Source of the DNA: Halomonas sp. I5-271120
GTDB lineage: Bacteria; Pseudomonadota; Gammaproteobacteria; Pseudomonadales; Halomonadaceae
Assembly (NCBI RefSeq): GCF_030553075.1
Contig: NZ_CP130701.1
Coordinates: 806,001 to 870,000, forward strand
DNA: 64,000 nucleotides
Direction of reading: 5' to 3'
Shown: positions 58,298 to 64,000 of the stretch, in pieces
How the letters are laid out: each line of letters starts with the position of its first letter
Position numbering within the stretch: the stretch's first letter is position 1
Notes under the pieces: generated by a model
Seen by the model: only the letters and a program-made list of their open reading frames with translations
Told to the model about the DNA's origin: nothing
Databases searched by the model: none
Position numbers and translations under genes: made by a program

Positions 58298-59956
58298 ATG
58301 CCCTCACTCCCCGCTCGCCTGACCGAATGGCGCAGCTTATCCCGCTACGCCGCCTACGGCGCCAGCTTCATCGGTCTGATCACGAGCCTCGGGTTGATGG
58401 CCCTCAGTCCGGTTTGGGGCCTGGCGGCGCTTTGCTTCGCCGCCCTGGCGGCGCTAGGCACCTTTGATCTGCGCCAACGCCGGCGCACGGTGAGCCGCAA
58501 CTACCCGATCCTTGCCCACTTGCGCTATGGCCTCGAGGCGATCGGACCGGAGATTCGCCAGTACTTCATCCAAGCGGATACCGAGCCGCGCCCCTTCTCC
58601 CGGGAGCAGCGCGAAGCAGTCTATCAGCGCGCCAAGAACAGCATGGACAAGAAACCCTTCGGCTCGCTGCTCGACATGTATGCGCCGGGCTATGAGTGGG
58701 TCAACCCGTCGCTGGCCCCCGCACCGGTCAACGGCCACGACTTTCGGGTGACGATCGGCGCCGGTCGCGCCAAGCCCTATTCCGCCAGCGTGTTCAATAT
58801 CTCGGCGATGAGCTTCGGCTCGCTTTCCGGCAACGCGATCGAGTCCCTGAACCGGGGCGCCGCTCAGGGCGGCTTCTACCACGACACCGGCGAGGGCGCG
58901 ATTTCGCCCTACCATCTTCAGGGTGGCGACCTGGTATGGGAAATCGGCTCGGGCTATTTCGGCTGTCGCACCCTGGATGGGCACTTCAGCGAGGAGCGCT
59001 TCATCGAGGGTGCATGCCGGCCCGAGGTGAAGATGATCGAGATCAAGCTCAGCCAGGGCGCCAAGCCCGGCCACGGCGGCATTCTGCCCGGCGCCAAGGT
59101 TACCGCCGAGATCGCCTCGACCCGGGGCGTGCCAGAAGGCGAGGACGTGGTTTCACCCTCCTCCCATTCCGCTTTTACCACGCCCCGGGAGCTGATCGCC
59201 TTCATCATGCGCCTGCGCGAACTTTCCGGTGGCAAGCCGGTCGGCATCAAGCTCGCCATCGGCCATCCCTGGGAATGGTTCGGCCTGGTCAAGGCGATGC
59301 TCGCCACCGGCGAGCACCCGGACTTCGTCGTCGTCGACGGCGGCGAGGGCGGCACCGGGGCGGCACCGCTGGAATTCATCAACCGGATGGGCATGCCGCT
59401 CACCGAGGCGCTGCTGTTGGTGCACAACACCCTGGTCGGCGCCAACCTGCGTGAATCGATCAAGATCGGCGCCGCCGGCAAGCTGATCTCGGCCTTCGAC
59501 ATCGCGCGCACCATCGCCCTGGGCGCCGACTGGTGCAACGCCGCCCGTGGCTACATGTTCGCGCTGGGCTGCATCCAGGCCCGGGCCTGCCACACCGATC
59601 GCTGCCCCAGCGGCGTGGCCACCCAGGACCCGCGGCGCAGTGCCCACCTGGACGTGGCCGACAAGAGCGCCCGGGTCCATCACTTCCACGACAACACCAT
59701 GAAGGCCATGGCCGAGATGCTGGCCGCCGCCGGCCTGACCTCGCCCGACGAGCTCGGCCCCGAGCACATCCTGCGCCGGGTCTCCGACCACGAGATCCGC
59801 GCCTTCGATCAGCTGTTCAACTACCTGCCACCGGGGGCGCTGCTCAACGGCCCGCCCGAGCATGAGGTGTTCGCGCATTACTGGGCGGAGGCCAGCGCCG
59901 AGACCTTTCACCCGCCGGCCGCCGAGGCGACGAAGCGCACAAGCAAGCTGGTCTAG
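58298..59956 (+). CDS. FMN-binding glutamate synthase family protein, membrane-anchored
   Basis: A 552-residue protein. Two N-terminal hydrophobic segments (residues about 18-55) anchor it. The rest is the FMN domain of glutamate synthase: SVFNISAMSFGSLSGNAIESLN, KPGHGGILPGAKV, and VVDGGEGGTGAAPLEF (first quoted in part). Three cysteines, Cys425, Cys431 and Cys436 (CIQARACHTDRCP), match the 3Fe-4S site. There is no glutaminase domain, so the electron partner and substrate are unknown. AGGAG precedes the ATG. A GC-rich hairpin follows at 59964-59983. Confidence 0.9.
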   Translation: MPSLPARLTEWRSLSRYAAYGASFIGLITSLGLMALSPVWGLAALCFAALAALGTFDLRQRRRTVSRNYPILAHLRYGLEAIGPEIRQYFIQADTEPRPFSREQREAVYQRAKNSMDKKPFGSLLDMYAPGYEWVNPSLAPAPVNGHDFRVTIGAGRAKPYSASVFNISAMSFGSLSGNAIESLNRGAAQGGFYHDTGEGAISPYHLQGGDLVWEIGSGYFGCRTLDGHFSEERFIEGACRPEVKMIEIKLSQGAKPGHGGILPGAKVTAEIASTRGVPEGEDVVSPSSHSAFTTPRELIAFIMRLRELSGGKPVGIKLAIGHPWEWFGLVKAMLATGEHPDFVVVDGGEGGTGAAPLEFINRMGMPLTEALLLVHNTLVGANLRESIKIGAAGKLISAFDIARTIALGADWCNAARGYMFALGCIQARACHTDRCPSGVATQDPRRSAHLDVADKSARVHHFHDNTMKAMAEMLAAAGLTSPDELGPEHILRRVSDHEIRAFDQLFNYLPPGALLNGPPEHEVFAHYWAEASAETFHPPAAEATKRTSKLV

Positions 59957-59963
59957 CAAGAGC

Positions 59964-59983
59964 CCGGGGGGAGACGCCCCCGG
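59964..59983 (+). terminator. Hairpin after the glutamate synthase-like gene
   Basis: CCGGGGG and CCCCCGG pair across a six-base loop GAGACG, starting seven bases after the stop codon. No T tract follows, so termination may be partial. Confidence 0.5.
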
Positions 59984-60045
59984 CCATTGGCGCGGCGAAT
60001 CCGCCGCATCGCTCAGTGGTCGCGCTGATTGACGCGCCGCGACAG

Positions 60046-60182
60046 CAGGAAGGCTCACGCAGCGAGCCATGCAGCAGCAGGATGCGCGGCTTTTGTGTGC
60101 CAGGGGCGGCGTCGAAGACGCTTGCCGTCGTGGGCGCCGCAAATAGGGCGTCATGGACGTTGGGCAAATCGTGCATAGCCAT
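60046..60182 (-). pseudogene. arsH: Truncated arsH remnant (N-terminal part only)
   Basis: Reading from ATG 60182 (or 60176), the first 45 or so codons resemble ArsH: DLPNVHDALF, then KPRILLLHGSLRE where ArsH has its FMN-binding GSLRERS. After CRGA the similarity ends, and the frame runs on without ArsH features to 59844, antisense to the upstream gene. ArsH is normally about 230 residues; the rest seems deleted. It lies 50 bases after the acr3 stop on the same strand, the normal place for arsH. Confidence 0.65.
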
Positions 60183-60232
60183 GCCTCGGTGTGATAGTGG
60201 CGTTGACATTGAGAGTCGTCGGCGTAAAGCCG

Positions 60233-61249
60233 TCAGATGAACCAGTGGCGGGTGCGATTGGCGAACCAGACCAGCGACAACATCACCGGCACCTCGACCA
60301 GCACACCAACCACGGTGGCCAGGGCCGCCCCGGAATGCAGGCCGAACAGCGAGACCGCCACGGCCACAGCCAGTTCGAAGAAGTTTGAGGTACCGATCAT
60401 GCAGGCCGGAGCGGCGATGGCGTGGGGCAAGCGCAGCCAGTGAGCCGCGGCATAGGCGAAGGCGAAGATGCCATAGGTCTGGATCAACAACGGCACGGCG
60501 ATCAACCCGATCACCATAGGGCGGGCGAGCAGCGTCTCGGCCTGGAAGCCGAACAGCAGGATCACCGTGCCCACCAGCCCCAGCACCACACCGGGCTTGA
60601 GGCGCCGCACGAAGGCCACGAGGCGCGGCTCGCCTCCCTGCGCCAGCAGCAAGCGCCGTGTCAGCACACCGACCAGCAACGGCAACACGATGTACATCAG
60701 AACCGACAGCAGCAGCGTCGGCCAAGGCACAGTGATGTCAGTCATGCCGAGCAACAGCGCGGCGAGGGGGGCGTAGGCGAAGATCATGATCAGGTCGTTC
60801 ACCGACACCTGCACCAGGGTGTAGTTGGGATCGCCCTCAGTGAGCTGACTCCAGATGAAGACCATCGCCGTGCAGGGGGCGACCCCCAGCAGGATCATCC
60901 CGGCGATGTATTCATTGGCCGAGGCAGGGTCGACGAAGGGGGCGAACAGGTGGTGGAAGAACAGCACCCCCAGGCCGGCCATGGTGAAGGGCTTGATCAG
61001 CCAGTTGACACCCAGGGTCAGCAGCAGGCCCCGCGGGCGCTGGCGGAGGTCGCGAATCGCCGCCATGTCGACCTGAATCATCATCGGGTAGATCATGATC
61101 CAGATCAGCACCGCCACGACCAGGTTGACATGCGCCCACTCCAGCGCGGCCAGCGCCCGGAAGGCTTCCGGGGCGAGGTTGCCGAGTCCCACCCCGGCCA
61201 GGATGCCCAACGCGACCCAGAGGGAAAGATAGCGTTCGAAGACTCCCAT
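60233..61249 (-). CDS. acr3: Arsenite efflux transporter, ACR3 family
   Basis: A 338-residue membrane protein with ten helices. [15 protein letters not shown] has the essential cysteine (Cys126) of ACR3 transporters, and [19 protein letters not shown] near the C-terminus holds the conserved glutamate. It expels arsenite using the proton gradient. The gene is divergent from arsC-arsR, with an AT-rich promoter region between. The arsH remnant follows it. Confidence 0.94.
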   Translation of the reverse strand: MGVFERYLSLWVALGILAGVGLGNLAPEAFRALAALEWAHVNLVVAVLIWIMIYPMMIQVDMAAIRDLRQRPRGLLLTLGVNWLIKPFTMAGLGVLFFHHLFAPFVDPASANEYIAGMILLGVAPCTAMVFIWSQLTEGDPNYTLVQVSVNDLIMIFAYAPLAALLLGMTDITVPWPTLLLSVLMYIVLPLLVGVLTRRLLLAQGGEPRLVAFVRRLKPGVVLGLVGTVILLFGFQAETLLARPMVIGLIAVPLLIQTYGIFAFAYAAAHWLRLPHAIAAPACMIGTSNFFELAVAVAVSLFGLHSGAALATVVGVLVEVPVMLSLVWFANRTRHWFI

Positions 61250-61332
61250 GCGTGCATCACTCCCGATGTCGGTTCAGAAGAAGAGGCGGTCACAATAGAG
61301 GACCGGCTCCCCGGCAAGACATATGCTAGCAC

Positions 61333-61354
61333 GTATATATGGAAATATGTATAT
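61333..61354. promoter_or_regulatory. AT-rich operator-like repeat, acr3 side
   Basis: TATATATGGAAATATGTATA is an imperfect palindrome built from ATATAT elements, about 85 bases before acr3. It resembles the second site at 61428-61447 and lies in the promoter region where an ArsR-family repressor would bind. Confidence 0.45.
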
Positions 61355-61427
61355 TTACCCGGTAGCGGCATGGCATCGCACCGACGCCTTTCCACCCCCA
61401 GTCATCGAATCGTCATCCCGGGTTGGT

Positions 61428-61447
61428 ATATATGGTATTTCATATAT
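61428..61447. promoter_or_regulatory. ArsR operator-like palindrome, arsC side
   Basis: ATATATGGTATTTCATATAT has exact ATATAT arms around eight bases, ending 24 bases before the arsC ATG. ArsR/SmtB proteins bind AT-rich palindromes of this size. The arsR gene lies two genes downstream. Confidence 0.55.
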
Positions 61448-61471
61448 ATTGAGCCCTCGAGGTAAGCCAGC

Positions 61472-61882
61472 ATGACCAAGCCACGCGTCCTGTTCCTGTG
61501 CAACGCCAACTCCGCCCGCTCCATCATGGCCGAGGCCCTGCTCCGCCACATGGCGGGGGATCGCTTCGACGCCTTCAGTGCTGGCGTCGAGCCCGACCAG
61601 CCGCATCAGGCCGCCCTGGCGGCGCTCAACGCTCAGGGCATCGACACCTCAGGCCTGGCCAGCCAATCCCTAGAGGCCTACGCTGGTCAGCATTTCGACA
61701 GCGCCATCATCCTCTGCGAGAAGGCGCAACAACGCTGCCGCGACTGGAACGGCGAGGCCGACGAGATCCTGTTCTGGGATATCCTCGACCCGCGGCTCAA
61801 CCCCCGGGCCAACGCCTATCCACAAACTCTTCAAGAGATCCGTCGCCGCCTGGAACTGTGGCTCCACGTTCAGGCGCGCTGA
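61472..61882 (+). CDS. arsC: Arsenate reductase ArsC, thioredoxin-coupled low-MW phosphatase type
   Basis: A 136-residue reductase turning arsenate to arsenite. The P-loop CNANSARS gives Cys10 and Arg16. Cys82 and Cys89 (LCEKAQQRC) complete the three-cysteine relay known from the S. aureus-type enzyme, at the same residue numbers. FWDILDPR has the general-acid aspartate. It starts the + strand arsC-arsR-GAPDH-arsJ unit. Confidence 0.92.
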   Translation: MTKPRVLFLCNANSARSIMAEALLRHMAGDRFDAFSAGVEPDQPHQAALAALNAQGIDTSGLASQSLEAYAGQHFDSAIILCEKAQQRCRDWNGEADEILFWDILDPRLNPRANAYPQTLQEIRRRLELWLHVQAR

Positions 61883-61909
61883 CGGAAACGACACCCTACC
61901 GGGAACGCC

Positions 61910-62263
61910 ATGACCTCACTGACCTCCCTCTCACTGTTCAAGTGCCTCGGCGACGAGACGCGGCTCGCCCTGATGCTGCTGATCCACACCGAAGGCGAGC
62001 TGTGCGTCTGCGAGATGACCCATGCCCTGGAGGCCTCACAGCCAAAGGTCTCGCGCCACTTGGCGCAGTTACGCGACTGCGGACTGGTCAAGGATCGACG
62101 CCAGGGGCAGTGGGTTTACTACCGGCTGATGCCCGAGCTGCCGGCCTGGGCCCTCGAGGTGCTGGACGCCGCGGCCCGCGGCGCCGCGACAGGGCTCGAG
62201 GCGCCGCTCGCACGCCTGGCCGCCATGGGCAACCGCCCAGTGCGCCAGGCGAGTTGTTGCTGA
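61910..62263 (+). CDS. arsR: ArsR-family arsenite-responsive repressor
   Basis: A 117-residue winged-helix repressor. ELCVCEMTHAL has Cys32 and Cys34 of the arsenite-binding site at the start of the recognition region; SQPKVSRHLAQLRDCGLVKDRR is the recognition helix and wing (quoted in part). A C-terminal CC pair may add a third ligand. It lies 27 bases after arsC and probably controls both directions through the palindromes at 61333 and 61428. Confidence 0.93.
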   Translation: MTSLTSLSLFKCLGDETRLALMLLIHTEGELCVCEMTHALEASQPKVSRHLAQLRDCGLVKDRRQGQWVYYRLMPELPAWALEVLDAAARGAATGLEAPLARLAAMGNRPVRQASCC

Positions 62264-62323
62264 GCGCCCTCGGCCTCAGCTCATCCTTCTTCCCCCTCGG
62301 ACGATCTTTACCAGGAGCCCTCC

Positions 62324-63352
62324 ATGACCCTTCGCATCGGCATCAACGGCCTCGGCCGCATCGGTCGCCTGGCGTTGCGCCGCCTCTGGGCCGAGCGCGA
62401 CGCCCAGGCCCTCGAGCTCGTCGCCGTCAACGATCCGGGCGGCGATGCGGCCACCTTCGCCCACTTGCTCGAATTCGACTCGGTGCACGGCCGCTGGTCG
62501 CCGGGGGCCGGCCTTCAAGCAGAAGACGATGCCATCATCATCGACGGCGTGCGCCTGCCCTTCTCCCGCCATACCACCATCGACGACAGCGACTGGTCCG
62601 GCTGTGACGTGGTGATCGAGGCCTCCGGGGTGATGAAGACCCGCGACCAGCTCGACGCCTACCTCGCCCAAGGCGTGGGCCGGGTGGTGGTCACCGCCCC
62701 GGTCAAGGAAGACGGCGTGCTCAATGTGGTGATGGGCGTCAACGATCAGGCCTTCGAGCCGGCCAAGCACCGGATCGTCACCGCAGCGAGCTGCACTACC
62801 AATTGCCTGGCGCCGGTGGTCAAGGTGATCCACGAGACCTTCGGCATCCGCCACGGTTCGATGACCACGGTGCACGACATCACCAACACTCAGGTGATCC
62901 TCGATACCCCGAGTTCGCCAACGAAACCCGACCTGCGCCGTTCCCGGGCCTCGAGCATGAGCCTGATTCCCACCACCACCGGATCGGCCAAGGCGATCAC
63001 CGCGATCTTTCCCGAGCTTACGGGCAAGCTCAACGGCCACGCCGTGCGCGTGCCGCTGGCCAACGCCTCGCTCACCGACATGGTCTTCGAGCTCGAGCGC
63101 GAGACCAGCAGCGAGGAGGTCAACGCCGCCCTGAAAGCCGCCGCCGAGGGCGAACTCGCCGACATACTGGGCTATGAGGAGCGCCCGCTGGTCTCCATCG
63201 ACTACCGCACCGATCCGCGCAGCGCGATCGTCGATGCGCCCTCGACGCTGGTGATCAATAACACCCAGCTGAAGCTCTACGCCTGGTACGACAACGAATG
63301 GGGCTACGCCAACCGCACCGTCGAGCTGGCCCTTAAAGTCGGCCGAGCCTGA
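62324..63352 (+). CDS. Glyceraldehyde-3-phosphate dehydrogenase of the ArsJ system
   Basis: A 342-residue [20 protein letters not shown] binds NAD, and [14 protein letters not shown] has the catalytic cysteine (Cys157). [11 protein letters not shown] is the conserved C-terminal block. In ArsJ operons this enzyme uses arsenate in place of phosphate to form 1-arseno-3-phosphoglycerate, which ArsJ exports. The direct neighbourhood to arsJ, with a nine-base gap, marks it as the dedicated copy rather than the glycolytic one. Confidence 0.92.
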   Translation: MTLRIGINGLGRIGRLALRRLWAERDAQALELVAVNDPGGDAATFAHLLEFDSVHGRWSPGAGLQAEDDAIIIDGVRLPFSRHTTIDDSDWSGCDVVIEASGVMKTRDQLDAYLAQGVGRVVVTAPVKEDGVLNVVMGVNDQAFEPAKHRIVTAASCTTNCLAPVVKVIHETFGIRHGSMTTVHDITNTQVILDTPSSPTKPDLRRSRASSMSLIPTTTGSAKAITAIFPELTGKLNGHAVRVPLANASLTDMVFELERETSSEEVNAALKAAAEGELADILGYEERPLVSIDYRTDPRSAIVDAPSTLVINNTQLKLYAWYDNEWGYANRTVELALKVGRA

Positions 63353-63361
63353 GGAGGCACC

Positions 63362-64000
63362 ATGACGCTTGCCGCACGCCTGCGCGCCTTGCCGTTCGAG
63401 GTACGCCAGTACCTGCTGGTCACCGGCAACTACTGGGCGTTCACCCTGACCGATGGCGCCCTGCGCATGCTGGTGGTGCTGCACTTCCACCGGCTGGGCT
63501 ATTCGCCGCTGGAGGTCGCGCTGCTGTTCTTGTTCTACGAGGCCTTCGGCGTGGTCACCAATCTGGTCGGCGGCTGGTTGGGGGCGCGCCTGGGGCTCAA
63601 CCGCACCATGAACCTGGGGCTTGGCCTGCAGCTTCTGGCACTCGGCATGCTGCTGGTGCCCAGCACGGTGCTCAGCGTGGCCTGGGTGATGGCCGCCCAG
63701 GCGCTCTCGGGGATCGCCAAGGATCTCAATAAGATGAGCGCCAAGAGCGCGGTCAAGGTGCTGCTGCCCAAGGACGGCGCCGGCACGGTTGCGGCCGGCA
63801 CGGACGTGAACACTCAGGGCACGCTGTATCGCTGGGTGGCGCTGCTCACCGGCTCCAAGAACGCCCTGAAGGGCGCCGGCTTCTTCCTCGGCGGCCTGCT
63901 GCTGACGCTGGTCGGCTTTCGCGGCGCGATCCTCGCGCTGTGGGTCCTGCTGGTAGGGGTGCTGGCGCTATCGCTGTGGCGGCTGCGGGCAGACCTCGGG
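63362..64000 (+). CDS. arsJ: Organoarsenical exporter ArsJ, N-terminal part (cut by window edge)
   Basis: The first 213 residues of an MFS-type membrane protein. FEVRQYLLVTGNYWAFTLTDGALRMLVVLHF opens the protein (quoted by its ends in the family), and GIAKDLNKMSAKSAVK after helix 4 is a clear ArsJ signature. It exports 1-arseno-3-phosphoglycerate, completing arsenate resistance with the GAPDH. GAGGAGG precedes the ATG. The C-terminal half is outside the window. Confidence 0.92.
   Translation, partial: MTLAARLRALPFEVRQYLLVTGNYWAFTLTDGALRMLVVLHFHRLGYSPLEVALLFLFYEAFGVVTNLVGGWLGARLGLNRTMNLGLGLQLLALGMLLVPSTVLSVAWVMAAQALSGIAKDLNKMSAKSAVKVLLPKDGAGTVAAGTDVNTQGTLYRWVALLTGSKNALKGAGFFLGGLLLTLVGFRGAILALWVLLVGVLALSLWRLRADLG

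Noticed and set aside
60422..61465. Open frame of 347 codons on + opposite acr3
   Set aside because: Antisense composition rich in His, Gln and Arg; the minus frame is a full ACR3 transporter.

Overview
The window is a stretch of GC-rich bacterial chromosome with dense genes and short operons. Gene content points to a halophilic or marine gammaproteobacterium of the Halomonas type (Halomonadaceae). The pointers are a TRAP sugar-acid transporter cluster, a Na+-type N-ATPase operon, a GMC dehydrogenase/MmsA pair like the 3-hydroxypropionate genes of Halomonas, a reductive pyrimidine pathway and an ArsJ-type arsenate cassette. The genus assignment is inference, because no rRNA or tRNA gene is present. 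Both ends cut genes: an L-fuconate dehydratase-like gene on the left and arsJ on the right.

Layout: (1) 1-7.5 kb, + strand: a sugar-acid catabolic operon (dehydratase tail, TRAP dctPQM, FAD-linked hydroxyacid dehydrogenase, FAH/AraD1-type enzyme, 2-ketoglutarate-semialdehyde dehydrogenase), closed by a bidirectional terminator. (2) 7.6-16.4 kb: housekeeping genes, namely DEAD-box helicase with a long leader, YaiI/YqxD protein, glutathionyl-hydroquinone reductase, a LysR regulator divergent from pirin, an OapA/M23 murein peptidase with a LexA-like box upstream, and an SDR. (3) 16.5-26.4 kb: LysE exporter divergent from a MocR regulator with two palindromes between them; FdhF/YdeP oxidoreductase with FdhD and LysR; an ABC exporter; a homocysteine S-methyltransferase. 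(4) 26.6-34.6 kb: a reductive pyrimidine (uracil/thymine) regulon. It has an NCS1 importer, divergent amidohydrolase-hydA-preT-preA operon, and a RutR-like TetR repressor, with two RutR-like boxes in the divergent promoter region. (5) Peroxiredoxin, then a minus-strand operon at 35.5-44.1 kb: cbpA-cbpM-atpDCQRBEFAG. This is a DnaJ-type co-chaperone and its modulator fused by overlapping cistrons to a complete N-ATPase.

(6) 44.5-50.1 kb: PhoH-like PIN/ATPase, a zinc-ribbon small protein, esterase plus DUF938 methyltransferase, an SLC13 permease with RCK_C domains, and a cold-shock protein. (7) 50.2-53.8 kb: two divergent L,D-transpeptidase-family proteins and a small DUF6164 membrane protein. 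(8) 53.7-60 kb: mmsA-GMC dehydrogenase operon with divergent LysR regulator (probable 3-hydroxypropionate/malonate-semialdehyde catabolism), then a membrane-anchored FMN/Fe-S glutamate-synthase-like protein. (9) 60-64 kb: an arsenic island with acr3 and a truncated arsH remnant on one strand, and arsC-arsR-GAPDH-arsJ on the other, with two AT-rich palindromes between.

The most interesting points are the cbpAM/N-ATPase coupling with its b-delta fusion and long beta-subunit tail, the paired RutR-like boxes, the twin palindromes at the MocR/LysE promoter, the LexA-like box before a cell-wall hydrolase, and the arsH remnant. No CRISPR array, IS element or prophage was seen.
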